NCBI GenBank assembly: GCA_016710335.1
Contig: JADJXQ010000010.1
Location: 15,551-79,550 of the forward strand
Direction: 5' to 3'
DNA length: 64,000 bases
Source: Rhodospirillales bacterium
GTDB lineage: Bacteria > Pseudomonadota > Alphaproteobacteria > Rhodospirillales > Defluviicoccaceae
In this document: in pieces, positions 42,383-55,852 of the stretch
Position numbering within the stretch: the first letter of the stretch is position 1
Layout: each line of letters starts with the position of its first letter
Position numbers and translations under genes: made by a program
Notes under the pieces: generated by a model
Seen by the model: only the letters and a program-made list of their open reading frames with translations
What the model was told of the DNA's origin: nothing
Databases searched by the model: none

Positions 42383-43498
42383 CTAAACGCTTCGGCGGTA
42401 GGTTTCAAGCACGTCGCTACCGACGGTCCGAACATCTTCGCGGACGAAGCGGAGCGCGTCGGCCAGCCGCTCGACCGCGAGCGCCGCGACCGCCGGCTGC
42501 GCGTCCTCGCCGAACAGAAGCGGCGCCCGGAACCATGCGACGCGATCGATCAGGCCCGCCGCCAGGAAAGACGCCGCTACGGTGCCACCTCCCTCGATCA
42601 GCACCCGCGTGAGTCCTCGCCGTGCCAGAACTTGGGCGATGGAAACAGGGTCGAGGCGACCGGCCGCGTCGGCGGCGACGTCGATGACGACGGCTCCGGC
42701 CGCGGCTAGCTGTTCGCGCCGCTCCACCGGTGCATCGGCGCGCGTCAGCACCCACGTGGAAACTTCCCGCGCCGTCGCGGCCAGTCTCGCTTCCGGCGGC
42801 AGGCGCAGACGACCGTCAACGACGATTCGAACAGGCGACCGATGCTCCATGCCCGCGGTGCGGCAGGTCAGTTCCGGGTCGTCGAGGAGTGCAGTGTTCG
42901 AGCCGACCAACACGGCGTCATGCTCGGCGCGCATGCCGTGCGTAAGCGCCCGTGCGCCCGCGCCGGTGATCCAGCGGCTGTCGCCGCTTCGGGTGGCGAT
43001 CTTCCCGTCGAGCGTCGTCGCCGTCTTCAACGTGAACAGCGGCCGCCCTTCCCGCACGCGAAGGAAGAACCCGGCGTTGAGGTTCCTGGCCTCCTCCGCC
43101 AACGCGCCGCCGACGGGCTGGACGTCGATCCCCGCGGCCCGCAGCCGCTGAATCCCACGGCCCGAAACGCGCGGGTCGGGATCCTCGACCGCGACCACGA
43201 CCCGCGCCACCCCGGCCGCAATCAGCGCCTCCGAGCAGGGAGGCGTCTCTCCGTGGTGGTCGCAAGGTTCAAGTGAGACATGCGCGGTGGCCCCGCGCGC
43301 GCCGCAGCCCGCCCGTGCGAGCGCCTCGGTCTCGGCGTGCGGCCGACCGCCGCGGCCGGTCCACCCGCGGCCGACCACCGCCCCGTCTCGCACCAGCACG
43401 CAGCCGACGGCAGGGTTCGGCCACACACAACCAAGATTGCGCCGCGCCAAGCCGAGCGCCGCCCGCATCCACCGCTGGTCGTGGGATGCCGATGGCAT
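42383..43498 (-). CDS. ribD: Bifunctional riboflavin deaminase-reductase RibD
   Basis: 371 residues from MPSASHDQRWMRAALGLARR. The N-terminal cytidine-deaminase-type domain binds zinc through GRPHAETEAL (His-Ala-Glu) and SLEPCDHHGETPPCSEAL (two Cys). The C-terminal DHFR-like reductase has FTLKTATTLDGKIATRSGDSRWI, AVLVGSNTALLDDPELT, RIVVDGRLRLP, VLIEGGGTVAASFL. It deaminates then reduces the pyrimidine intermediate. The start at 43498 is chosen because the longer frame reads back through nrdR. Confidence 0.95.
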   Translation of the reverse strand: MPSASHDQRWMRAALGLARRNLGCVWPNPAVGCVLVRDGAVVGRGWTGRGGRPHAETEALARAGCGARGATAHVSLEPCDHHGETPPCSEALIAAGVARVVVAVEDPDPRVSGRGIQRLRAAGIDVQPVGGALAEEARNLNAGFFLRVREGRPLFTLKTATTLDGKIATRSGDSRWITGAGARALTHGMRAEHDAVLVGSNTALLDDPELTCRTAGMEHRSPVRIVVDGRLRLPPEARLAATAREVSTWVLTRADAPVERREQLAAAGAVVIDVAADAAGRLDPVSIAQVLARRGLTRVLIEGGGTVAASFLAAGLIDRVAWFRAPLLFGEDAQPAVAALAVERLADALRFVREDVRTVGSDVLETYRRSV

Positions 43499-43545
43499 GG
43501 TCAGATCGCCGCTCCACGCGCGGTGACGAGAGTCGTCGCAGGGGA

Positions 43546-43998
43546 TCAGCGTTCGCCCAGAAGCTCTACGAACTGCTCGAAGTCCTTGGCCTCTCGAAAG
43601 TTCCTGTAAACGGAGGCGAACCGCACGTAGCCGACCTGGTCGAGTTGGGCGAGTTGCTCCATCGCCATTTCGCCGATCACCTTGGAGGGGATCTCCGGCT
43701 CGCCCAGCGTCTCCAGGCGGCGCTGGATGCTGTTGACGATGCGCTCGATACGGTCGGCATCGACGGGGCGTTTGCGGAGCGCGATCGCCAGCGAGCGCTG
43801 CAGCTTGTCGCGATCGAACGGCACCTTCTCGCCGGTCTTCTTGACCACCGTCAACTCGCGCAGGTGAACGCGCTCGAACGTCGTCCACCGGGCGCCGCAC
43901 GTCGGGCAATAGCGGCGCCGACGAATGGCGGCGTGATCCTCGGTGGGCCGCGAATCCTTCACCTGGGTGTCGTCGTGTCCGCAGAATGGACAGCGCAT
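43546..43998 (-). CDS. nrdR: Transcriptional repressor NrdR
   Basis: A 150-residue regulator of ribonucleotide reductase genes. The N-terminal zinc ribbon is MRCPFCGHDDTQVKDSR and RRRYCPTCGARWTTFE, with cysteines at 3, 6, 31 and 34. An ATP-cone follows (VVKKTGEKVPFDRDKLQRSLAIALRKRPVD). It represses nrd operons through NrdR boxes when the ATP-cone senses dATP. It is 48 bp upstream of ribD and 81 bp downstream of glyA, all leftward; glyA-nrdR-ribD is a common proteobacterial order. Confidence 0.96.
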   Translation of the reverse strand: MRCPFCGHDDTQVKDSRPTEDHAAIRRRRYCPTCGARWTTFERVHLRELTVVKKTGEKVPFDRDKLQRSLAIALRKRPVDADRIERIVNSIQRRLETLGEPEIPSKVIGEMAMEQLAQLDQVGYVRFASVYRNFREAKDFEQFVELLGER

Positions 43999-44045
43999 GG
44001 CCTCGGAGCCTCTCTCCTTCTGATCGCCGGGCCGTCTGATCGTCG

Positions 44046-44079
44046 GGCCCGTCCTACAGGCCCGTCCTACAGGCCCGTC

Positions 44080-44084
<5 letters not shown>
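44046..44084. repeat. Three-copy 13-bp direct repeat at the glyA 3' end
   Basis: Three exact tandem copies of GGCCCGTCCTACA at 44046-44058, 44059-44071 and 44072-44084. The third copy contains the glyA stop codon (CTA on the plus strand), so the array looks like slippage duplication of the gene's last bases into the nrdR leader. Confidence 0.85.
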
Positions 44085-45393
<1,309 letters not shown>

Positions 45394-45509
45394 GAACCGT
45401 CGTCCTCCATATCTCTCTGCGAAATATTTGCGCTGTTCTCTGTTCTGGCTCTCGATGCGCGGACCTTCGCAACGCCGGCTGCACGGAACCTCTTGATTCT
45501 CGTATGTCC

Positions 45510-45995
45510 TCAGCCCGGCCGCGACAATTTTTCGACGCGCCGAAGGTGACGGCCGCCCTCGAACCCGGTCTCCAGGAATACCTGCAGACAGTCCTGAGCG
45601 ACATCGACCCCGATAAGCCGCTCCCCGAAACAGATTACGTTGGCGTCGTTGTGCTGCCGGGCCAAGCGGGCGCCAAGGGCATCATGAACCAGCGCCGCCC
45701 GCACCTCGGGAAAGCGATTGGCGGCGATGCTGATGCCGATGCCGCTGCCACAGATCAGCACCCCGCGGCGCGCCCGTCCCTTCCGCAACGCCTCCGCCAG
45801 CGCATACCCGAAGTCCGGGTAGTCTACGGAACCCTCGTCGTCGGTACCAAGATCCAACACGGCACAGCCCCGGGCCCGCAGAGCTTCGCAAAGCACACGT
45901 TTCAACGACAATCCGGCATGGTCACAAGCGACGGCGACCACGTCTTCGTCATGTGCTTCCGACACCCGCTCTGCTCCAGTCCTCCAGCCGCCCAC
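45510..45995 (-). CDS. rpiB: Ribose-5-phosphate isomerase B
   Basis: 161 residues of the RpiB/LacAB family. Motifs are VAVACDHAGLSLKRVLCEAL, VLDLGTDDEGSVDYPDFGYALAEAL, the catalytic Cys in ICGSGIGISIAANRF (about 82), and ALVHDALGARLARQHNDANVICFGERLIG. It interconverts ribose-5-P and ribulose-5-P, feeding ribB and nucleotide synthesis. The N-terminal 15 residues before VVAVACDHAG are extra; a GTG at VSEAHDED is a possible later start. Pairing of rpiB with glyA is common. Confidence 0.94.
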   Translation of the reverse strand: MGGWRTGAERVSEAHDEDVVAVACDHAGLSLKRVLCEALRARGCAVLDLGTDDEGSVDYPDFGYALAEALRKGRARRGVLICGSGIGISIAANRFPEVRAALVHDALGARLARQHNDANVICFGERLIGVDVAQDCLQVFLETGFEGGRHLRRVEKLSRPG

Positions 45996-46368
45996 ACGCC
46001 ATGAATACCATATGTCGAATGATGACGCCAGAGGGCCACAATGTCTCGGCCGACTGCCCGTGGATCAACCCCCGGCAAATGATGCCGGCAGGTGCACGCG
46101 TGGACTCGGTGCAAAGCACCGGTTACGGGACGGTGAAGTTCCCAAGTGAATCGCGCCGCGGGACAGCGCACGCTTCTCCGCAATCTTGCGAAGGTACCAG
46201 CGTGCGAGGATAGAGACGCCCCCTTCGAACAACGAAGAGCCGGTTATTCAAGGCCGATCAGGTTAAACTGAACGTTATTCTGCGACTCCTGTTTTGTAGT
46301 TGACAGACATTGATCGATGTGTCGTATTGCGGCAGCACCATTAAAAATCGAAAGCAGGCTGAATAGCG
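45996..46368. promoter_or_regulatory. Divergent spacer rpiB/mucR with candidate mucR promoter
   Basis: 373 bp without a gene. Its right part (46240-46350) is AT-rich relative to the window and contains TTGACA at 46300-46305 with TATTGC 19 bp further (46325-46330), a possible but over-spaced sigma-70 promoter about 40 bp before the mucR start. MucR proteins usually repress their own promoters by binding AT-rich TA-step DNA, which would fit this stretch (inference). Confidence 0.4.
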
Positions 46369-46818
46369 ATGAACGAAGAATTGGCCGACAAAATCGCAAG
46401 GGAAGATATGCTTCGGATGGCGGTCGATATCGTTGCCGCATATCTCAGTAACAACCAAGTCGCGACCTCGCAAATTCCGGACGTTATCCACAGCGTGTTT
46501 GGTACGTTGATGGATCTCGATGAGATGCCGGCTGAAGTCAAGGCGGAGGTGCAAAGGCCGGCAGTCCCGATTCGCAAGTCGGTGATGCCGGACTATATCG
46601 TTTGCTTGGAAGATGGCAAGAAACTGAAAATGCTGAAGCGGCATCTGCAAACGACGTACAGCATGAGCCCCGAAGAGTATCGGGCGAAGTGGGGCCTGCC
46701 GTCGGAGTACCCGATGGTTGCGCCGAACTACGCGAAACAGCGATCCGAATTTGCCAAGCGCATCGGCCTCGGCCGCAAACCGGGTGAAGCAACCACAGGC
46801 CGCCGCGCCAGAGGCTGA
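46369..46818 (+). CDS. MucR/Ros-family zinc-finger regulator
   Basis: A 149-residue MucR-type regulator. The N-terminal oligomerisation region is MVDIVAAYLSNNQVATSQIPDVI-like (residues 16-45). The C-terminal finger reads DYIVCLEDGKKLKMLKRHLQTTYSMSPEEYRAKWGLPSEYPMVAPNYA. The second zinc-binding Cys of the Ros finger is replaced by Asp (CLEDG for CLECG), as in several MucR proteins, so metal binding may be lost while DNA binding remains. MucR acts like an H-NS-type silencer controlling exopolysaccharide, motility and secretion genes, and could act on the AT-rich TpsB/FecR spacer (inference). Confidence 0.92.
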   Translation: MNEELADKIAREDMLRMAVDIVAAYLSNNQVATSQIPDVIHSVFGTLMDLDEMPAEVKAEVQRPAVPIRKSVMPDYIVCLEDGKKLKMLKRHLQTTYSMSPEEYRAKWGLPSEYPMVAPNYAKQRSEFAKRIGLGRKPGEATTGRRARG

Positions 46819-46841
46819 GCACGACGAGGCTTGACCATCCC

Positions 46842-48002
46842 GTGGTGTCCAAGGGCGAACTCATCGATGACCGCCCAGTGGGCGGAGGCGAAGCTTTGCC
46901 GTGCGCCCCTGCGACCGACGTACGACTCGGCGGGCGCGCCGACGCCGCGGAGTCGACTCGGCAGCAACTCGCCTCCGACAACTGGGCCGGCATCTGCCCG
47001 GAAGCGCTGGACGCGTTCCTCCTCGCCAACGGGGCCGGCCATCAGACGGCCTACGGCGACGACGTGTGGACTCAGCGCGTCTGCGACCGGATTCGCGAGA
47101 TGTTCAACACCGACTGCCAGGTGTTCTTCGTGTTCAACGGCACCGCCGCCAACTCATTGGCGCTGGCGAGCCTGTGCCGGTCGTACCACTCGGTCATCTG
47201 CCACCCGGTGGCTCATATCGAGACCGATGAATGCGGCGGGCCCGAGTTCTTCTCCAACGGCTCCAAGATTCTTCTGGCCGAAGGCGCGAACGGCAAGCTG
47301 ACGCCCGACGGCATCACGGCGCTGGTCACCAAGCGCTCCGATATCCACTTCCCCAAGCCCAAGGTCGTTTCCCTGACCCAGTCGACCGAAGTAGGCACCG
47401 TCTATTCCGTCGCCGAGTTGAAGGCCATCCAGGCAACCGCGGCGACCCACAATCTGAAAATCCACATGGACGGCGCTCGTTTCGCCAACGCGGTAGCGAC
47501 CCTCGGGGTTCACCCGGCGGAGATTACCTGGCGCGCCGGCGTCGACGTGCTGTGCTTCGGCGGCACCAAGAATGGTCTACCGGTCGGCGACGCAGTGGTG
47601 TTCTTCGACCATCACCTCGCCGAGGATTTCGCCTACCGGGTCAAGCAGGCCGGGCAACTGGCGTCCAAGATGCGGTTCATCTCCGCGCCGTGGCTCGGCC
47701 TGCTCGACAACGACGTGTGGGTCCGCAACGCCGCTCACGCCAACGCCATGGCGCTTCGCCTTCACAACGCCATCGCCCACCTGCCCCATGTCCGGGTGCT
47801 GTTCACGCCCGAGGCCAATGCCGTGTTCGTCGCGCTGCCGGATCCGGTGCGGGCGGATCTGGCGGCCAAAGGGTGGCGCTTCTATACGTTCATTGGCGCC
47901 GGCGGCTGCCGCCTGATGTGCTCGTGGGACACTACGCCGAAGACAGTGGACCGCTTTGCGGCCGATTTGACGGCGAGCGTAGCGCGCGTCGCAGCACCCT
48001 AA
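46842..48002 (+). CDS. ltaE: Low-specificity L-threonine aldolase family PLP enzyme
   Basis: 386 residues if the GTG at 46842 is used; the conserved part starts at LASDNWAGICPEAL near residue 43, so the true start may be later. Family features are AYGDDVWTQRVCDRIREMF, FNGTAANSLALASL, HIETDECGGPEFF, HMDGARFANAVATLG and the PLP Lys in CFGGTKNGLPVGDAVVFF (about 243). It cleaves L-threonine or allo-threonine to glycine and acetaldehyde. It begins 23 bp after mucR, and the pair ends at a strong bidirectional hairpin. Confidence 0.9.
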   Translation: MVSKGELIDDRPVGGGEALPCAPATDVRLGGRADAAESTRQQLASDNWAGICPEALDAFLLANGAGHQTAYGDDVWTQRVCDRIREMFNTDCQVFFVFNGTAANSLALASLCRSYHSVICHPVAHIETDECGGPEFFSNGSKILLAEGANGKLTPDGITALVTKRSDIHFPKPKVVSLTQSTEVGTVYSVAELKAIQATAATHNLKIHMDGARFANAVATLGVHPAEITWRAGVDVLCFGGTKNGLPVGDAVVFFDHHLAEDFAYRVKQAGQLASKMRFISAPWLGLLDNDVWVRNAAHANAMALRLHNAIAHLPHVRVLFTPEANAVFVALPDPVRADLAAKGWRFYTFIGAGGCRLMCSWDTTPKTVDRFAADLTASVARVAAP

Positions 48003-48012
48003 GGTTGACGCA

Positions 48013-48043
48013 GTACGGCCCGGAAACCTGCTCCGGGCCGTAC
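48013..48043. terminator. Bidirectional terminator between ltaE and livJ
   Basis: A perfect 12-bp stem GTACGGCCCGGA/TCCGGGCCGTAC with the loop AACCTGC, 10 bp after the ltaE stop and 25 bp after the livJ stop on the opposite strand. It is well placed to stop both convergent transcripts. Confidence 0.85.
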
Positions 48044-48067
48044 ACGATTGTCCAACCTTCGGGAACG

Positions 48068-49168
<1,101 letters not shown>

Positions 49169-49322
49169 TCCATTCTCCCACTTCAGTCTGTACGAGGGCA
49201 CGATGCTCCGCCACGGGCGGGATGCCCGGTTTTTTTCGGCTCAAGCCCCATTACAGCCGATCGTGAACACGGGCAAACCGAGTTCGAGCCGAAGATGCGA
49301 GTATTTAGCCTTGGTTTCGCGA

Positions 49323-49670
49323 CTATGTCGAGCCCCGCTCGCGCCAACCGAATAAGCCGGTCCGCTCATATAGCCACGGGTATTGCGAGACCATGCGCCG
49401 CGCCCGCGTGTAGAAATAGGCGAACCCCGAGATCGCCAGCAACACGATGACGTCAATGACATAGCCGCTGACGGAAAACAGGTCTCCGTCATAGAGCGCG
49501 AACACCAGAAACCGCGACGCGAAGCCCAACAGCAACGTAGAAATGATGAGCCGGCGCGTCGGTCGCCAGCCGCCGGCCAGCGCCTGCCCTGACATGAACG
49601 CGACGAAGCCCATGATGATGATGACGACGCCGATGTAGACGCCGATCGAAGTGCCAAGCAGATCCTGCAT
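49323..49670 (-). CDS. Small liv-operon membrane protein (DUF6867 family)
   Basis: A 115-residue protein with three membrane helices: LGTSIGVYIGVVIIIMGFVA, LIISTLLLGFASRFLVFALY and GYVIDVIVLLAISGFAYFYT. A cytoplasmic tail ARRMVSQYPWLYERTGLFGW follows. I assign it to DUF6867, a family found inside alphaproteobacterial liv operons next to livF, as here (15 bp after livF). The role is unknown; it may modulate the LivHM permease (inference). Confidence 0.8.
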   Translation of the reverse strand: MQDLLGTSIGVYIGVVIIIMGFVAFMSGQALAGGWRPTRRLIISTLLLGFASRFLVFALYDGDLFSVSGYVIDVIVLLAISGFAYFYTRARRMVSQYPWLYERTGLFGWRERGST

Positions 49671-49685
49671 GTGCCGGACTTCCTC

Positions 49686-51294
<1,609 letters not shown>

Positions 51295-51295
<1 letters not shown>

Positions 51296-52659
51296 CAGTC
51301 CGCGGCCCCCGGGAGCTTGCGGTCGGCCGAAACCGTGCGCTCGAACAGCTTTCGCTTGTCGCTCTCGAACAGGCGCAGGGTCGGCTCACGGAAGGCCAGC
51401 AGCCCCTTCGGTCGCCAGATCATGATCAACACCATGGCCGCACCGAACACCAGCATCCGGTACTCCTGCAATTCCCGGAACAGTTCCGGAACCCCAATGA
51501 TTACCACCGCCGCCAGCACCACGCCGATCTGGCTGCCCTGCCCGCCAAGCACCACGACCATCAGGATGATGGCTGATTCGATGAAGGTGAAGCTTTCCGG
51601 ACTGATGAACCCTTGCCGCGTCGCGAAGAACGAGCCGGCGAACCCACCGAACATGGCACCGAGGGAAAATGCCGTTAGCTTGGTATTGCGGGGATTGATG
51701 CCGAGCGACAGGCAGGCGGTCTCGTCCTCCCTGAGCGCCTCCCAGGCGCGGCCGACCGGCAGCTTGCGGATGCGCATGGTGAATGCGTTGGTGATCAGTG
51801 CCAGGGTGAGGATGAGGTAATAGAGGAAAATAATGCGATGGAGCGACGAGTAGTCGAGCCCGAAAAACTGGCTGAAACTTTCAACACCTTCCTCCGGCGT
51901 CCGATCGAACGGCAGGCCGAAAAAACTGGGGCGCGGAATGCCCGAGATGCCGTCGGGACCGTTGGTCAGGCTGTACCAGTTGATCAGGATGATGCGGATC
52001 ATCTCGCCGAAGCCGAGGGTGACGATGGCGAGATAGTCGCCCCTGAGGCGCAGCACCGGAAAGCCGAGGACGATCCCAAACGAGGCGGCGAACAGCCCGG
52101 CCAGCGGCAGGCACACCCAGAAGCTAAGGTCGAAGTTCGTTGCCAACAGAGCATAGCTGTAAGCGCCCACCGCATAGAACGCCACGTAGCCCAGGTCCAA
52201 CAGTCCCGCCAGCCCGACAACGATGTTGAGGCCCCAGCCCAGCATCACATAGGTGAGCACCATGATCGACACGTCGAGGATGTAGCGGTCGGTGAACGGC
52301 AGGAACGGCAAGGCGACGGCGAAGGCGATCATCAGCGGCCCGGCGAAGTGGGAGCGCTGCTGCACCCAGCGGGCGATCGGCCGCTCCTTGGTCTTTTCTC
52401 CGCCCCTGCGCCGACGACGCGCCGCCTGCCACAGGCACCACAGGATGCGCCCGACGAAGGCCATCGCAACATAGACGGCCACTTTCTCCCATCGGAACTC
52501 GACGCCGAGCCCGCCGAAGTCGGCGGTGGTGCGCAAGCCGGAGATCGGCAGCGCCAGCATGAACACGATCGCGGCGGTGAGCGCCGCCTCCTTGAGGATC
52601 TCGACCATATCGAGTCCCCCGCCCTCCGGCGCTCTAGCGTCAGGCGCGGCGACGGGCAT
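51295..52659 (-). CDS. livM: Branched-chain amino acid ABC transporter permease LivM
   Basis: A 454-residue inner-membrane permease with about ten helices. It is longer than the typical 320-residue core because of an N-terminal extension with two extra helices and a basic RRRRRGGEKTKERP loop (about 87-100). The family core starts near ILDVSIMVLTYVMLGWGLNIVVGLAGLLDLG and carries ALREDETACLSLGINPRNTKLTAFSLGAMFGGFAGSFF, the EAA-like cytoplasmic loop contacting LivG/F. It follows livH by 3 bp. Confidence 0.95.
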
Positions 52660-52662
52660 CCG

Positions 52663-53574
<912 letters not shown>

Positions 53575-53957
53575 GTAAAGCGGCCCCTGCCGACCGATAG
53601 ATTTCGCGCGGCGGTGCCGTCACATTCGACGATCCGTTCACTCCGGCCCTTAATGGGGATCCTCATGCGAACGAACCGGTCCTGCTGCAGTCCGCCGTAG
53701 CGCCGTCGTCGAGAGCGCAGTTCCCCAGCGCATGGCACGGCAGCCGCTGCACGATGACCTCCACGCTTTTGTTTATTCCCGCAGCTCGTTTCATAGCAGC
53801 GAAGCAAGCTGTTGTTGCTGTTGTTTCGCCCCGTCATCGAACCGGCACAATCTGCGCCTACGTGTGTTCGCTCGTGCAGCGGTTGTCAAGGAAAAACAAG
53901 GAAGCGCAGGTGGCGCAAATCCCGGTGCCGCCGCCGCCGAAACGGTGGGAGCGTGTG
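53575..53957. other. Spacer upstream of livH
   Basis: 383 bp with no convincing gene. On the minus strand a TTGACA hexamer at 53884-53889 faces livH, but no matching -10 is clear at the usual spacing. This stretch probably holds the livH promoter and the 3' flank of the broken DUF6898 gene. Confidence 0.35.
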
Positions 53958-54151
53958 TCAGTTGGCCACGTTACTGCACCTGTTTTCAAGAACATACACC
54001 AATTTCCGCTCGGCGACGTGCTTGAGGCCGGCGTCTCCAGCCCCGGCCGGACCCACCACGACGACCTCGGTGCCGGTTGCAGGATCGATGGCCGAAACCC
54101 TGATATGCGCCCGACCGCTCGGAACTCGAACAGGATTTCGTCGGGACGCAT
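53958..54151 (-). pseudogene. Frameshifted DUF6898-family gene
   Basis: Read from the ATG at 54151 the product begins MRPDEILFEFRAVG and then leaves the family frame. In a second frame it continues HIRVSAIDPATGTEVVVVGP, then LKHVAERKLVYVLENR, to a stop at 53958. Joined, the two parts match a small alphaproteobacterial family (DUF6898, about 65 residues) end to end. The join lies at the C-run 54110-54112 on the plus strand; adding one base there restores one open frame. It is either a real one-base deletion or a sequencing error in a homopolymer. It lies beside an IS remnant, which makes decay plausible. Confidence 0.7.
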
Positions 54152-54270
54152 GTTGCCGCTCCGCACGGTGACCGTGGATGCCTGCTCATTAGCGCCACTT
54201 GCGTTGACATTCGGTGAACGCGCGATGAGGCAGCGGCCCGGCTTAACGCTGCCGGCCATCCGATGCTCTA

Positions 54271-55034
54271 GTGACCCGACTCTGAAATGGCGACCAATAA
54301 TCCTACAGTGCAGGCTCGGCGCGGTTCAAGGCGGCGCGGGCGCGCTGGATCTTTTCGAGGATGGCGGCTCCCTCGGCTTTCCACGTGTAGGGGCGTGGAT
54401 CGGCGTTGCGTTGGGCGAGATAGGCCTTGATGTCGGCGACCAACTCTTTCACCGAGGTGAAGCTCCCGGCACGGATGACGTCTCCGGTAAGGTCGGCGAA
54501 GAAGCGCTCGACCAGATTGAGCCACGACGAGGACGTGGGCGGAAGCGCACGTGAAAGCGCGGGTGCCTGGCCAGCCAGGCCTTCACCTTTGCGTGCTTGT
54601 GGGTGGCGTAGTTGTCGACGATCAGATGGAGATCGAGGCTGGGGCGGTCGATCTGCTTGAGGAACCTGGGAGGGGGACGCCGGGTGTCGCGCGTGGTGCG
54701 CGGTGAGCGTCGAGCGCGGCGAACAGCGTGATCACGCCATGGCGCCTGTAGTCGTGGGTCATGGTGGCCGGACGCTTGGGCGCGAGCGGCAGCCCGAGTT
54801 GCGTGCGCTCCAGGGCTTGGCACTGGCTCTTCTCGTCGCAGCACAGCACGAGCGCCTTCTCCGGCGGGTTGAGGTAGAGCCCGATCACGTCCCAGAACTT
54901 CTCCTCGAAGCTCGGGTCGTTGGAGAGCTTGAAGGTCCTGGTCACGTGAGGCTTCAAGGCGTTCTTCGACCAGACCCGCTGAACCGTGGAGGGCGAGACG
55001 CCCGCGTAGATATTAGTCGACACTTTAGAAACAG
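54271..55034. mobile_element. Decayed IS630-family insertion sequence
   Basis: A transposase remnant is flanked by imperfect inverted repeats. The left arm 54279-54299 and the right arm 55011-55031 match at 15 of 21 positions (core GTCG-C--TT-AGA on the right). TA dinucleotides at 54269-54270 and 55035-55036 fit the TA target duplication of the IS630/Tc1 group. At about 765 bp it is shorter than the roughly 1.1 kb of full elements because the transposase N-terminus is missing. It appears immobile. Exact ends are uncertain by a few bases, since the outer parts of the two arms differ in length. Confidence 0.75.
54303..55010 (-). pseudogene. IS630-family transposase remnant
   Basis: Minus-strand pieces of one DDE transposase in three frames. 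First, AGVSPSTVQRVWSKNALKPH then FWDVIGLYLNPPEKALVLCCDEKSQCQALERTQ (catalytic Asp in CCDEKSQ). Next, after a frameshift near 54700, LHLIVDNYATHKHAKVKAWLARHPRFHVRF (second Asp in VDNY). Finally, after another near 54540, SSSWLNLVERFFADLTG (catalytic Glu) running to a stop at 54303. About 120 N-terminal residues holding the DNA-binding helix-turn-helix are absent. With two frameshifts and a truncation it cannot be functional. Confidence 0.85.
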
Positions 55035-55483
55035 TACCAGCTTCGCCCGCCGGCCTTGAACACGTAGCCGCGAAGTTGCGCGAAATCGAGGGCGGCGTCC
55101 TCATACATGACTTCGAGCGCCTTCTTTTCCTCGAGCAGGCCCATAGGCCTGTCGTCGTCGTCGACGACCGGCAGATGGCGAACACCGAGCTCCCGCATCT
55201 TGTCGAGCGCCGATTCCGTACTGTCGCCGGTACGGCACACGGATGCGTTCGTCGTCATGATGGCGCGCACCGGCAGGTCCAACGCTTCAGCGCCGCGATG
55301 GCCGATTGCGTGGACGATGTCGCCGAGCGACACGACCCCGGCGACCCGACCCGCGTCGTCACACACGATGATCAGCCCCTTGCGCTTCTGCTCGAACAAC
55401 CGCGCGACCACGAGCACCGCTTCCTCCGGCCCCACCGTCAAAACATCCGACGGCCGCGTCTTCAGCACCTCGTCCACCTTCAT
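55025..55483 (-). CDS. Tandem CBS-domain protein
   Basis: A 152-residue protein with two CBS motifs (about 8-60 and 72-130): VLTVGPEEAVLVVARLFEQKRKGLIIVCDDAGRVAGVVSLGDI and MTTNASVCRTGDSTESALDKMRELGVRHLPVVDDDDRPMGLL. CBS pairs bind adenosine nucleotides and regulate partner enzymes or transporters; no partner is fused here. The last residues and stop (WYCF) lie at the edge of the IS630 remnant. Reading across the element suggests the original gene ended GGRSW followed by TAG, with the insertion splitting the TAG. Confidence 0.85.
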   Translation of the reverse strand: MKVDEVLKTRPSDVLTVGPEEAVLVVARLFEQKRKGLIIVCDDAGRVAGVVSLGDIVHAIGHRGAEALDLPVRAIMTTNASVCRTGDSTESALDKMRELGVRHLPVVDDDDRPMGLLEEKKALEVMYEDAALDFAQLRGYVFKAGGRSWYCF

Positions 55484-55621
55484 GGCTTGCCCCTTTGGTT
55501 ATGGCGTCTGTTTGGTCTCTCACAGCGAGCGTTTGTCTAGGGTGTTTTCGCCTTGATCTCAATCGTCCTCTCGGGCGAAGGGAAGCTGGCGTTGCCCGGC
55601 TCGTCGGGCCTATGATGCGCG

Positions 55622-55789
55622 ATGAGCCGCTCGGTGTTTATCTCCCTGCTGATGGCCGTCATGTCGTGCGCGGCGCTTCTGTCCTCTGGTGGCGCGCGCG
55701 CTGTCGCCAATGGATTGGCGGACCGCTTCCATACGGGTTATCTCGTCCTTTACGTCGACGCCGCCAGCGTCTTGTCCGGTTGCTTCTGA
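55622..55789 (+). CDS. Possible small secreted protein (low confidence)
   Basis: A 55-residue frame MSRSVFISLLMAVMSCAALL, SSGGARAVANGLADRF, HTGYLVLYVDAASVLSGCF. The first 27 residues look like a Sec signal peptide with AxA before VANG. There is no good ribosome-binding site and I recognise no family. It lies in the 370-bp spacer (55484-55852) between the CBS gene and the B12 sensor gene, which otherwise shows nothing. Confidence 0.3.
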   Translation: MSRSVFISLLMAVMSCAALLSSGGARAVANGLADRFHTGYLVLYVDAASVLSGCF

Positions 55790-55852
55790 CCAGAGACTTG
55801 CCTTGTACCTCGCGAGTGATCATGTCTGCTTGCTGGTGACTGATGCGATTTC

